Part shown: piece by piece, positions 1 to 8,551 of the stretch | How positions within the stretch are numbered: the first letter of the stretch is position 1 | Layout: every line of letters begins with the position of its first letter | Assembly: GCA_910578115.1 (NCBI GenBank) | Contig: CAJTPO010000002.1 | Coordinates: 124,001 to 188,000, forward strand | Direction: 5' to 3' | DNA from: an uncultured Lachnospiraceae bacterium | GTDB lineage: Bacteria > Bacillota > Clostridia > Lachnospirales > Lachnospiraceae | DNA length: 64,000 nt | Translations under genes and position numbers: made by a program | Notes under the pieces: model-generated | Databases searched by the model: none | The model's input: only the letters and a program-made list of their open reading frames with translations | What the model was told of the DNA's origin: nothing

Positions 1-2
1 CA

Positions 3-626
3 CAGGTCGGTCTGGGGGTGCGGGTTGCCTCTCTCAATTCTATTTTTACACAGGGAAGCCTGCTGGATGCACAGAGCAATACTGCATTTGCGATAGACGG
101 TGACGGTTTCTTTGGAGTGCGTGGTGAAGACGGTGAGACCTATTATACCAGAAATGGTGATTTTACATGGGCGCTGGGGACTAACGGCGGTATGATGCTT
201 ACGAATGCGGATGGACTTCCGGTTATGGATTCAAGAGGCCGTGCGATTTCCCTGCCGCGTACTTACATAGCGAATAAGCTGTCCATTACGGAGGATGGAC
301 AGATCTGTTATCCTGATGACAGGAATAATCCGCAGCCTATTGGGGTACAGATCGGAACCTTCCAGTTCAGTAATCCGGGCGGATTAAACAGAGTGGGAAG
401 CACATTGTTTGGAGTTACGGATGCAAGCGGCCGGGCGATCAATGAGGACACCAATCCGGATGTGAACAAGAGCAGGATCGTACAGGGTTATCTGGAGGGC
501 TCCAATGTGCAGGTGGCCAACGAGATGGTTAATCTGATCGTGGCGCAGCGTGCCTATGAGATGAACTCCAAGGCGATCACGACATCCGATTCCATGATGG
601 AAGTGGCTAACAATCTGAAGCGTTAA
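3..626 (+). CDS. flgG: Flagellar hook-basal body protein, FlgG/FlgF family (5' end outside window)
   Basis: This is the C-terminal part of a distal-rod type flagellar protein. The reading frame is open from the left edge, so the true start lies upstream. The visible part begins with a VGLGVRV stretch followed by GDGFF, both typical of FlgG-like proteins just before the central domain. It ends with the family's C-terminal helix (VAQRAYEMNSKAI), which packs into the rod core. FlgG proteins are usually about 260 residues and just over 200 are visible. The next gene encodes a rod-binding protein, which supports a rod gene. FlgF and FlgG are hard to separate from this part alone, so the symbol is the better guess rather than certain. 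Confidence 0.8.
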   Translation, partial: QVGLGVRVASLNSIFTQGSLLDAQSNTAFAIDGDGFFGVRGEDGETYYTRNGDFTWALGTNGGMMLTNADGLPVMDSRGRAISLPRTYIANKLSITEDGQICYPDDRNNPQPIGVQIGTFQFSNPGGLNRVGSTLFGVTDASGRAINEDTNPDVNKSRIVQGYLEGSNVQVANEMVNLIVAQRAYEMNSKAITTSDSMMEVANNLKR

Positions 627-790
627 TCTGGTTTGAGCGTTAGCCGGATCGTCTGATTTGCGGTCAGCACAAAGAGCCTGCGCAGCGGTTTGAACAGATG
701 CCTTCAGACTACGTTTTAAAGGATAGAGAACAAAATAATTTGCGCATCCGACGGAAATCAGGGAGCGTATACAGAGAGAAGGAATGATAT

Positions 791-1165
791 ATGGCGATGG
801 ATTTAACTGGGCTTGGAGTGTATACCGATTACATGACCGATGCGAACAGGGTGAATACGGAGAATCTGCAGAAGAAGTTGGAGAATACCGCCAATACCGC
901 GCAGGTGGAAGAGACAGAGAATGAAGCGCTGCTGGACGCCTGTAAGCAGTTCGAGGCATATCTCTGGGAGCAGATCTATAAGGAGATGGAAAAGTCGACG
1001 AAGGTATTCAGCGACGACGAGGATGAGGACGGCTATGCATCCAATATGGTGGATTATTTCAGTGAAACGGTTGTTCAGCAGATTTCTTCGCAGACTGCCG
1101 CAGAGCAGTCCAATTCTCTGGCACATATGTTATATGAACAGGCGAAACGCAACTATAATATGTAA
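791..1165 (+). CDS. Rod-binding protein (FlgJ N-terminal domain type)
   Basis: A 124-residue acidic protein matching the rod-binding domain found at the N terminus of FlgJ, without the muramidase domain. Visible family features are the ACKQFEAYLWEQIYKEME helix in the middle and the C-terminal SLAHMLYEQ helix. In FlgJ this domain caps and helps assemble the flagellar rod in the periplasm or wall space. It follows the flgG-type gene after 164 bases in which I see no gene. The start is supported by a GAGAAGGA ribosome site before the ATG. In many Gram-positive bacteria this domain is stand-alone and the wall hydrolase is a separate protein, which fits here. Confidence 0.75.
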   Translation: MAMDLTGLGVYTDYMTDANRVNTENLQKKLENTANTAQVEETENEALLDACKQFEAYLWEQIYKEMEKSTKVFSDDEDEDGYASNMVDYFSETVVQQISSQTAAEQSNSLAHMLYEQAKRNYNM

Positions 1166-1230
1166 TAGAATGTAAGAGGTAACGGGCTGCCGATAAGGCA
1201 GCCTGTTTGTTTAGGGGAAATTTACAGCAG

Positions 1231-3480
1231 ATGGATGTAATCAAGGGATTTGTGGAACATATTATATACCGTAATGCAGAAAACGGTTATACGGTCCTGA
1301 ACCTGATTGTTGGAGAGGATGAAATCACCTGCGTCGGTTTCTTCGGGACAATGGACCAGGGAGAGACGATAGAGGCGGAGGGTAATTTTACCACTCATAA
1401 TGTATACGGTGAACAGTTTAAGATAGAACACTATAAGATCGTGCCGCCGGACGATGTGGTCAGCATAGAGCGGTATCTGGGATCCGGGGCCATCAAGGGC
1501 GTGGGAGAGGCGCTGGCAGCCAGAATTGTGAAACGGTTTGGGGCAGATACATACAGGATCATCGAGGAAGAGCCGGAACGGCTGGCAGAGATCAAAGGGA
1601 TCAGTGAACGCAAGGCAAGGGAGATCGCTGCTGCGGTATATGAGAAGCGGGATGCCAGGGAAGCGATGTCTTATCTGCAGAAGTACGGTATATCCAATAC
1701 ACTTGCTTTTCGTATTTATGAGACCTATGGTACGAGACTTTACGGGATCCTTAAGGAAAATCCATATCAGCTTGCAGAGGATATTCAGGGGATAGGATTT
1801 AAGATTGCAGATGAGATCGCTGCCAGGATCGGGATCCATACGGATTCGGATTATCGGATCAGGAGCGGGATCCTCTATACTTTGATGCTGGCAGGTACGG
1901 AAGGACACTGCTATCTGCCGAAGAGCATGCTTCTGCGGAAGACGGGTGAGCTGCTGGGGCTGGAGCCTAGTGTGATGGAACCGCATCTGGCCAATCTGAC
2001 TATGGATAAGAAGCTGGTCATGAAAATGCCGGCGGCGGGAGAAAATGAAGCGGAATGTAAGGTCTATGCATCCGCCTACTATTATGCGGAGCTTAACTGT
2101 GCCAGGATGCTGCACGACCTGAATATATCGGCAACGGAGGAGCAGCTTCTGCCGGCAGAGGAACAAAGCCTGGCGGTGAAGATCGACCGGCTGGCCGGAG
2201 AACTGAATCTGGAGCTGGATGATCTGCAGAGAAGATCGGTACTGGAAAGCGTGAGGAACGGTATTTTCATTCTGTCCGGCGGCCCGGGAACGGGCAAAAC
2301 AACTACAATCAATGTGATTATACGTTATTTTCTGGCGGAAGGAATGGATATCTATCTGGCGGCTCCGACGGGCAGGGCGGTGAAGCGTATGACGGAAGCG
2401 ACCGGATATGAGTCAAGAACGATCCACAGGATGCTGGAATTGAACGGAGAAGCCTCCGGCGAGACCAGGGCGGCCAGATTTGAGCGGAATGAGAGCAATC
2501 CGCTGGAGGCGGATGTGATTATCGTCGATGAGATGTCGATGGTGGATATCTTCCTTTTTCAGGCGCTTTTGAAGGCGGTGCTGGTGGGGACCAGGCTGAT
2601 CCTGGTGGGAGACGTCAATCAGCTCCCATCAGTAGGGCCGGGACAGGTATTGCAGGATATCATGAACAGTGAGAGATTTCCCATGGTGGTGCTGGAGAAA
2701 ATATTCCGGCAGGCGGGGGAGAGCGATATCGTCTGGAATGCGCATCGTATCCATGCGGGAGAGCGGCTGTCCCTGGATAATAAAAGCCGGGATTTCTTTT
2801 TTCTGGAAAGAAGTGACACCAATGTTATTTATAAGCATATGATACAGTTGATCACGGAAAAACTTCCGGGCTACGTAGGAGCACAGCCTTACGATATACA
2901 GGTACTGACCCCGATGCGAAAGGGACAGCTCGGAGTGGAGACGCTTAACGGTATTCTGCAGAGATACTTAAATCCGGCTTCGGAAGATAAGAAGGAATGT
3001 ACGGCGGGGGAGACCGTTTTCAGAGAGCATGATAAGGTGATGCAGATCAAGAACAATTATCAGCTGGAATGGGAGGTCGTCAGCAAATACGGAATACCGG
3101 TTGACAAAGGGACTGGTATCTTTAATGGTGATATCGGGATCATACAGCAGATTAATGAGTACGCGCATGAGATCGTGGTGGAATATGATGAGCACAGAAG
3201 AGTGACTTATCCTTATGCACAGCTGGATGAGATCGAACTGGCTTATGCGGTGACCATTCATAAATCCCAGGGCAGCGAGTATCCGGCGGTAGTCATGCCG
3301 ATTCTGTCGGGACCAAGGATGCTGTTTAACAGGAACCTGCTCTACACGGGAGTGACCCGGGCTAAAAACTGTGTCACGATTCTGGGCAGCAGTCGTACCA
3401 TACAGGAAATGATCGATAACGATCACCAGAACAGGCGTTATACCGGTTTGTCGGACCGCATTCGAGAGTTGATCATGTAA
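1231..3480 (+). CDS. recD2: RecD2 family ATP-dependent DNA helicase
   Basis: A 749-residue superfamily 1B 5'-3' DNA helicase of the RecD2/YrrC type, the form found outside the RecBCD complex and linked to DNA repair. It has the N-terminal OB-like region, tandem helix-hairpin-helix motifs (about residues 80-200), a Walker A motif GGPGTGKTT at 350-358, a Walker B motif ending in D433-E434, the motif GDVNQLPSVGPG, and a C-terminal UvrD-like motif HKSQGSEY at 677-684 followed by TGVTRAKN. I prefer the ATG at 1231 (MDVIKGF) with an AGGGGA site upstream; a TTG at 1207 would add eight residues that look non-family. It is followed closely by comF. Length is normal for the family. Confidence 0.92.
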   Translation: MDVIKGFVEHIIYRNAENGYTVLNLIVGEDEITCVGFFGTMDQGETIEAEGNFTTHNVYGEQFKIEHYKIVPPDDVVSIERYLGSGAIKGVGEALAARIVKRFGADTYRIIEEEPERLAEIKGISERKAREIAAAVYEKRDAREAMSYLQKYGISNTLAFRIYETYGTRLYGILKENPYQLAEDIQGIGFKIADEIAARIGIHTDSDYRIRSGILYTLMLAGTEGHCYLPKSMLLRKTGELLGLEPSVMEPHLANLTMDKKLVMKMPAAGENEAECKVYASAYYYAELNCARMLHDLNISATEEQLLPAEEQSLAVKIDRLAGELNLELDDLQRRSVLESVRNGIFILSGGPGTGKTTTINVIIRYFLAEGMDIYLAAPTGRAVKRMTEATGYESRTIHRMLELNGEASGETRAARFERNESNPLEADVIIVDEMSMVDIFLFQALLKAVLVGTRLILVGDVNQLPSVGPGQVLQDIMNSERFPMVVLEKIFRQAGESDIVWNAHRIHAGERLSLDNKSRDFFFLERSDTNVIYKHMIQLITEKLPGYVGAQPYDIQVLTPMRKGQLGVETLNGILQRYLNPASEDKKECTAGETVFREHDKVMQIKNNYQLEWEVVSKYGIPVDKGTGIFNGDIGIIQQINEYAHEIVVEYDEHRRVTYPYAQLDEIELAYAVTIHKSQGSEYPAVVMPILSGPRMLFNRNLLYTGVTRAKNCVTILGSSRTIQEMIDNDHQNRRYTGLSDRIRELIM

Positions 3481-3548
3481 AAACAACGAGAAGGTTGAAA
3501 ATGAGAAATCATTTTCATTACGTTTCTGCCTTGAGCGAAGCGAAAGGA

Positions 3549-4277
3549 ATGGATAAAACAATGATAAAAACATTTCCGGGGATATTGACGGATATCTTCT
3601 ATCCGCGCAGATGTCCCGTCTGTGACAGGGCGGTCAGGCCCTTTGGAGGTCTAATCTGTGAGACCTGTACATCAAAATTTGTATATGTAAAGCAGCCCTG
3701 TTGTTTAAAGTGCGGGAAGGAGCTTGCGGAAGAAACAGAAGAGTACTGTGGAGACTGTTTACGCCGCAGACATCTGTTCGACTGTGGCCGTGCACTATAT
3801 GTCTATAAAAGCGTGTCGGATTCCATTTACCGCTTTAAATACAGGGGCAGGCAGGAATATGGAGCATACTATGCATCATGCATGAAAAAGCAGCTGGGCG
3901 GCTGGATTGCGCAGCGCAGGCCGGATGCACTCATTCCGGTGCCGATCCATGCGGCGAAGCGGCGGACAAGAGGATATGATCAGGCGCAGGTGCTGGCCAG
4001 GGAGCTTGGCAGGCGCATGGGTATTCCGGTGGAGGATCAGCTGGTCAAAAGAGTCCGCAGGACTGTTCCCATGAAAGATTTACCATTGGCCGAGAGACAA
4101 AATAATTTGAAAAGGGCTTTCAAAATCTGCCGGAATGATGTAAAATTAGATACGGTTATCATTATTGACGATATCTATACGACGGGCAGTACCATTGATG
4201 CGATGAGTTATGAACTGCGCAGGGCAGGAGTGAAGCGGATTTATTTTGTAACGCTTGCGGTGGGGAACGGCATATAG
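3549..4277 (+). CDS. comFC: ComF family phosphoribosyltransferase-like protein
   Basis: A protein of about 242 residues with an N-terminal zinc finger (CPVCDR, CETC, CLKCGKE, CGDC) and a type I phosphoribosyltransferase fold. The PRPP-binding loop reads VIIIDDIYTTGST near the C terminus. ComFC acts in the cytoplasm during uptake of transforming DNA in Bacillus; its exact reaction is not settled. The gene lies between recD2 and a yvyF-like flagellar gene, and comFC-yvyF is also the Bacillus order. The start is uncertain: ATGs at 3501, 3549 and 3561 are all open. The family usually begins a few residues before the LTDIFYPRRCP motif, so 3549 or 3561 is favoured. Confidence 0.82.
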   Translation: MDKTMIKTFPGILTDIFYPRRCPVCDRAVRPFGGLICETCTSKFVYVKQPCCLKCGKELAEETEEYCGDCLRRRHLFDCGRALYVYKSVSDSIYRFKYRGRQEYGAYYASCMKKQLGGWIAQRRPDALIPVPIHAAKRRTRGYDQAQVLARELGRRMGIPVEDQLVKRVRRTVPMKDLPLAERQNNLKRAFKICRNDVKLDTVIIIDDIYTTGSTIDAMSYELRRAGVKRIYFVTLAVGNGI

Positions 4278-4339
4278 AGTCAGTCAAATACAGCTGAATT
4301 GCTATATATTTACATCAATAACTACAGGAGGATGATACC

Positions 4340-4750
4340 ATGAATGCAAGAAACTGCAGAAAATGCGGAAGACTTTTTAACTATGTGGCAGGACCGCCGA
4401 TCTGTATGGCGTGTAGAGAAGCGCTGGAAGCGAAGTTCCAGGAGGTAAAGAAATATATTCAGGATAACAGACATGCGACCATTCCGCAGGTTTCGGAGGC
4501 ATGTGATGTGACGACCAATCAGATCCAGCAATGGCTGAGGGAGGAACGCCTGCAGCTTGGAGAAGGCTCGGGAATCACACTTTTCTGTGAGAACTGTAAC
4601 GCGGCTATCGTTACCGGACGTTTTTGCGAGAAATGTAAGAACAGTATGGCAGATAAATTAAACAGCAGCATCCATAAGCCGGAAGCACCGAAGCCCCAGT
4701 CTAAGAAGAAGGATCCGAAAGATAACCCTAAGATGCGTTTCCTGGGTTAG
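4340..4750 (+). CDS. yvyF: YvyF-like flagellar operon protein
   Basis: A 136-residue protein with an N-terminal zinc-ribbon-like segment (CRKCGRLF and CMAC), a central helix-turn-helix-like part (PQVSEACDVTTNQIQQWL) and a second cysteine pair set (CENC, CEKCK) in the C-terminal half. This matches the YvyF family (flagellar operon protein), which in Bacillus lies between comFC and flgM. The position directly after comF and near flagellar rod genes agrees. The ribosome site AGGAGG at 4325 is strong. In Bacillus YvyF has been linked to control of flagellar gene expression; its role here is inferred from family and neighbourhood only. The last 25 residues are lysine- and proline-rich. Confidence 0.75.
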   Translation: MNARNCRKCGRLFNYVAGPPICMACREALEAKFQEVKKYIQDNRHATIPQVSEACDVTTNQIQQWLREERLQLGEGSGITLFCENCNAAIVTGRFCEKCKNSMADKLNSSIHKPEAPKPQSKKKDPKDNPKMRFLG

Positions 4751-4759
4751 GAGACATCT

Positions 4760-5146
4760 ATGTTGAATGAAGAGAGAATAATCCTGATGACGAAAATGGC
4801 GTCATACGAGGCAAACGAAGGGAAGAAGAATGTTGCCATCGGAAGCTATTTTCGTGGTGATTATATAGGATGGCAGGTGTTGAAGTCCATTATAAGTGCA
4901 ACGATTGCATTTGTAGTGGTCTTTGGCGTGTACATTTATTATGATTTTGAAGCATTTATGACAGACATCTACAAGATGGATCTGATAGAATTTGCGAGGC
5001 ATATCCTGTCCATGTATCTCTGGACGACAGGCATCTATGCCGTGATCGCCTATGTGGTTTATATGATACGGTATATGAAAGCAATGAAGAGCCTTAAGCT
5101 GTATTATATGAATCTGCGTAAACTGGCAGGGATGTATAAACAATAA
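4760..5146 (+). CDS. Small membrane protein of unknown function
   Basis: A 128-residue protein starting nine bases after yvyF stops, so probably in the same transcript. Two hydrophobic segments are visible (about residues 40-62 and 85-105), with charged N- and C-terminal ends. I do not recognise the family. No catalytic motif is apparent. The link to yvyF suggests a function related to motility or to the envelope, but this is inference from position alone. The start is preceded by GGAGACATCT, an acceptable ribosome site. Confidence 0.6.
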   Translation: MLNEERIILMTKMASYEANEGKKNVAIGSYFRGDYIGWQVLKSIISATIAFVVVFGVYIYYDFEAFMTDIYKMDLIEFARHILSMYLWTTGIYAVIAYVVYMIRYMKAMKSLKLYYMNLRKLAGMYKQ

Positions 5147-5270
5147 ACGGGACTGCAGCTCCCGGGATAAATGTACGAAAGTTGAAAGCCTGGCGGGTAA
5201 GCTTCCAGGCATAAATTAAAGCATCCTGCAGACAGGTTCTGCAAGATGTATGAAAAGGTAAGGATAAAAG

Positions 5271-6233
5271 ATGACCGGCTTACTTGTTGCAAAGCAGATC
5301 TTAATGACTCTGTATAGTAAATATGAAGTATATATCACGCCGCTGTTGAAATTTCTTCTGGCGCTGGCGGCGTTGCTCCTCATCAATTCCAGAATCGGCT
5401 ATATGGACAGTATCGATAAGACGACGGTGGTGTTGATCGTGGCTTTAATGTGCTCTTTTATGCCCACGAATTTCATCCTGCTTATGGCGGCCGTTTTTAT
5501 CATGCTGCATCTGTACACGTTTAATCTGGAATGTGCTATTGTACTGGGAGCAGGATTTCTGCTCATGTTTTTGGTGTATCTGCGCTTTTCACCGAGGGAT
5601 ACGCTGGTGGTTCTGTTGATGCCGATCTGTTTCCTGCTCAGAATCCCTTACGTGATTCCGCTGGCGATGGGGCTGATCGGAACGCCTGTTTCGGCAATAT
5701 CCATTGCCTGTGGTGTTATTGTATATTATATGCTGCATTTTGTGACGCAGAACGTGTCGGCGATATTGGCAATGGCAGATGAAGAGAGAACTGCCAGATT
5801 TAAGTTCATCGTAGATGGTCTCCTGAACAATCGGGATATGGTCATCACGATCGCAGCATTTGCGGTCACTGTGATTCTGGTGTATTTTATCAGGAGATTG
5901 AGCATAGATTATGCATGGACGATCGCCATGGTGGCAGGGGCCGTGGTGAATATTACGGTGCTCCTGGTGGGCGACCTGATGTTTGATACGAATGTGGCGC
6001 TGCTGGAAGTAGTTCTGGGCAATGTATTGTCACTGCTGTTGGCGGTGGTGCTGCAGTTTTTTGTGTTTAATGTGGACTACAGCAGAACGGAGAAGGTACA
6101 GTTTGAAGATGATGAATACTATTATTACGTTAAGGCTGTTCCGAAGATCGTAGTAGCCAGGCCCGAGAAGAAGGTGAAGCAGATCAACAGCCAGAAGACA
6201 AAGGCGGCACCCAGAACAAGGACGACACATTGA
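5271..6233 (+). CDS. Polytopic membrane protein of unknown function, upstream of cdaA
   Basis: A 320-residue protein with about eight to nine hydrophobic segments between residues 20 and 270 and a basic, cytoplasmic-looking tail rich in lysine and arginine (EKKVKQINSQKTKAAPRTR). I do not recognise the family and see no transporter signature. It lies 132 bases upstream of the diadenylate cyclase gene cdaA in the same direction, with no obvious terminator between, so it may be co-transcribed and could be connected to c-di-AMP or envelope control; that is inference. The upstream gap (5147-5270) has a hairpin GCCTGG/CCAGGC without a T-run. Confidence 0.65.
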   Translation: MTGLLVAKQILMTLYSKYEVYITPLLKFLLALAALLLINSRIGYMDSIDKTTVVLIVALMCSFMPTNFILLMAAVFIMLHLYTFNLECAIVLGAGFLLMFLVYLRFSPRDTLVVLLMPICFLLRIPYVIPLAMGLIGTPVSAISIACGVIVYYMLHFVTQNVSAILAMADEERTARFKFIVDGLLNNRDMVITIAAFAVTVILVYFIRRLSIDYAWTIAMVAGAVVNITVLLVGDLMFDTNVALLEVVLGNVLSLLLAVVLQFFVFNVDYSRTEKVQFEDDEYYYYVKAVPKIVVARPEKKVKQINSQKTKAAPRTRTTH

Positions 6234-6365
6234 CGGAGCCGGAATAAAACAGGTAAAGAAAAGTATCCGGGAAATGCAAAGCGATCCGAAATGGACGAAT
6301 ACAGGCAGCAGAGGAATGAAAACTGAACCGTTGAGATGTTTAGAACGTAAAGGTGGTGTTAGAAT

Positions 6366-7235
6366 ATGCAACAACTGAATAAGCTGATCGATACCTACTT
6401 GACGAAACTGCATATGCCCACTATTCATAAGACTGATATCGTTGAGATCATCATCTTGACCGTTATTTCTTATTATATTCTGGCATGGATCAAGAATACG
6501 AAAGCATGGTCGCTTCTCAAAGGCGTCATTACGATCGCAATTTTTATACTGGTGGCGGCTTTCTTTCATATGAACACGATCCTTTGGATCGTAACAAATG
6601 TATTCAGTATTGCAGCGATAGCGATGGTGGTAGTATTGCAGCCGGAGCTGCGCAAGGCATTGGAGGAACTGGGACAGAAGAATATCTTCTCGTCCCTTGC
6701 GTCATTTGATTCCGGCAAATATGAGGGAGGGCTCTTTTCCGACCGGACGATCAACGAGATCACGAAAGCGTGTGTTGAGATGGGGAAAGTGAAGACGGGT
6801 GCCCTGATCGTGATCGAGCAGCACCAGTCATTGAAGGAGTATGAGAGGACCGGAATTGACGTGGACGGAATCGTGTCCAGTCAATTACTGATCAATATTT
6901 TCGAACACAACACACCGCTGCATGACGGAGCGATAATTGTGCGGGGGAACCGGATCGTTTCCGCGACCTGTTATCTGCCTCTGTCAGATAATATGGCGCT
7001 CAGTAAAGATCTTGGAACGAGACACAGGGCCGGCGTCGGCATCTCGGAAGTTACGGACTCTCTGACGGTGATTGTGTCCGAAGAGACAGGCAAGATCAGC
7101 GTCGCTTATAACGGAAGACTGGAGCGTGCACTGGATGCGGAAAGATTAAAGGGCAGGCTGGCGGAGATCCAGGATAAGCCGGTGGAGGAGAAGAAGCGGA
7201 AGTTGTGGAAAGGAAGGACCAGGAATGAAGCATAG
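6366..7235 (+). CDS. cdaA: Diadenylate cyclase CdaA
   Basis: A 289-residue membrane-bound enzyme that makes cyclic di-AMP from two ATP. Three hydrophobic segments occupy about residues 20-85, followed by the DAC catalytic domain. The two diagnostic motifs are present: DGA at residues 187-189 (LHDGAIIV) and RHR at 219-221 (GTRHRAGVG). The ribosome site AAAGGTGG precedes the ATG. Its end overlaps the cdaR start by 11 bases, and glmM follows, giving the conserved cdaA-cdaR-glmM operon, in which CdaR and GlmM modulate cyclase activity in Firmicutes. Length and motif spacing are normal. Confidence 0.96.
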   Translation: MQQLNKLIDTYLTKLHMPTIHKTDIVEIIILTVISYYILAWIKNTKAWSLLKGVITIAIFILVAAFFHMNTILWIVTNVFSIAAIAMVVVLQPELRKALEELGQKNIFSSLASFDSGKYEGGLFSDRTINEITKACVEMGKVKTGALIVIEQHQSLKEYERTGIDVDGIVSSQLLINIFEHNTPLHDGAIIVRGNRIVSATCYLPLSDNMALSKDLGTRHRAGVGISEVTDSLTVIVSEETGKISVAYNGRLERALDAERLKGRLAEIQDKPVEEKKRKLWKGRTRNEA

Positions 7236-8511
7236 GATCACCAAGAACTGGGGACTGAAACTGGTATCTTTTCTGTTTGCTGTCATGCTTTGGATCATCG
7301 TAACGAACATCAATGATCCGTCATCTCCCCTGAAAGTGAACAATATACCGGTGATTATTAAGAATGAGAATCTGATCACGGACAGAGGGCAGGTTTTCGA
7401 GGTGTTGGATGGTACGGATATGATTGATTCGGTCACCATATGGGCGCCGCGTTCCATTATAGATACGCTGCAGGCCTCCAACGTAGTCGCCGAGGCGGAT
7501 ATGAATGACCTGACAAGTCTGAATACCATCAGCATTAAATTGTATACCAATAAGTATAATGATAAGCTGGACAGTATTAAAGGCAGCATAGAAAGTGTTA
7601 AGTTGAATATTGAAGACAAGCAGGCCAGATCGTTCCCGATTCGTCCGAATGTGACGGGGGATATTCAGGAAGGATACATGGTTGGCAATGTAAGTACGGA
7701 GCAGAATCTGATCAGAGTTTCCGGTCCGCAGTCCGTGGTTTCTCAGATCGCCAAAGCGCAGGCGGAGGTAGATGTGTCCGGATTTACGAGTAATATCGGA
7801 ACAGATTCGGACATACGGCTGTATAATGAAGAAGGCGTGGAGATCAGGTCTGAGAGTATCGAGAAGAATATCACGAAGGTGCGTGTCAATGTTGAGATAC
7901 TTGAGAAGAAGACCGTTCCTATCACATATAAGGTCAGCGGTGTACCGGCAGACGGTTATAAGGCTACCGGAGAGATCACGAGCAGCCGGAACAGTATCAT
8001 GATTGCCGGAAAGTCCAAACTGATGCGGGAGACGAATTCTATTGAGATCCCGGAAGGGGTACTCGATGTCAGCGGTGCACGGGAAACTGTACAGACGACA
8101 ATCGACATCAACGATTATCTGCCGGAGGGTGCAATTCTGGCGGAGGAAGATTTCAACGGTCAGATCACGATAGCCGCAGGGGTGGAACAGGTACAGAGAC
8201 TGAATGTTTCCATACCGGTGGACAGCATAAATATTGACGGTGTTCCACTTGGATTTCATGCGACGATAACGGAACCGGAAGAGAATTACGGTATTGTGCT
8301 GATTGGGTTGAGTTCTGAGCTGGAGCAGATCGATATGACGGCGCTGGAGGCCTATGTGGATATGGCGGCATGGATGGCTGCCGAGGAGCGTACCGAGGTG
8401 GAGGACGGGTATTACAGGATGCCATTGGCGGTAAGGCTGCCGGAGGATTCGACAGTGACATTGGAAGAGAACTGGATAAACGTGCATGTTACAGAACAGG
8501 ATGCAACATGA
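7225..8511 (+). CDS. cdaR: CdaR (YbbR domain) regulator of CdaA
   Basis: A 428-residue protein with one N-terminal transmembrane segment (about residues 10-27) and an extracytoplasmic part made of four YbbR-like beta-rich repeats, each of about 80-90 residues. The phrase SFLFAVMLWIIV at the start is typical for the family. CdaR sits in the membrane with CdaA and adjusts its activity in other Firmicutes. The start codon overlaps cdaA by 11 bases, which implies translational coupling. It ends 40 bases before glmM. Assignment rests on gene order and overall architecture, both clear. Confidence 0.9.
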   Translation: MKHRITKNWGLKLVSFLFAVMLWIIVTNINDPSSPLKVNNIPVIIKNENLITDRGQVFEVLDGTDMIDSVTIWAPRSIIDTLQASNVVAEADMNDLTSLNTISIKLYTNKYNDKLDSIKGSIESVKLNIEDKQARSFPIRPNVTGDIQEGYMVGNVSTEQNLIRVSGPQSVVSQIAKAQAEVDVSGFTSNIGTDSDIRLYNEEGVEIRSESIEKNITKVRVNVEILEKKTVPITYKVSGVPADGYKATGEITSSRNSIMIAGKSKLMRETNSIEIPEGVLDVSGARETVQTTIDINDYLPEGAILAEEDFNGQITIAAGVEQVQRLNVSIPVDSINIDGVPLGFHATITEPEENYGIVLIGLSSELEQIDMTALEAYVDMAAWMAAEERTEVEDGYYRMPLAVRLPEDSTVTLEENWINVHVTEQDAT

Positions 8512-8551
8512 GTCATAGCAGAGTAAGCGAAGGAAAGGAAGTATCTATAGT

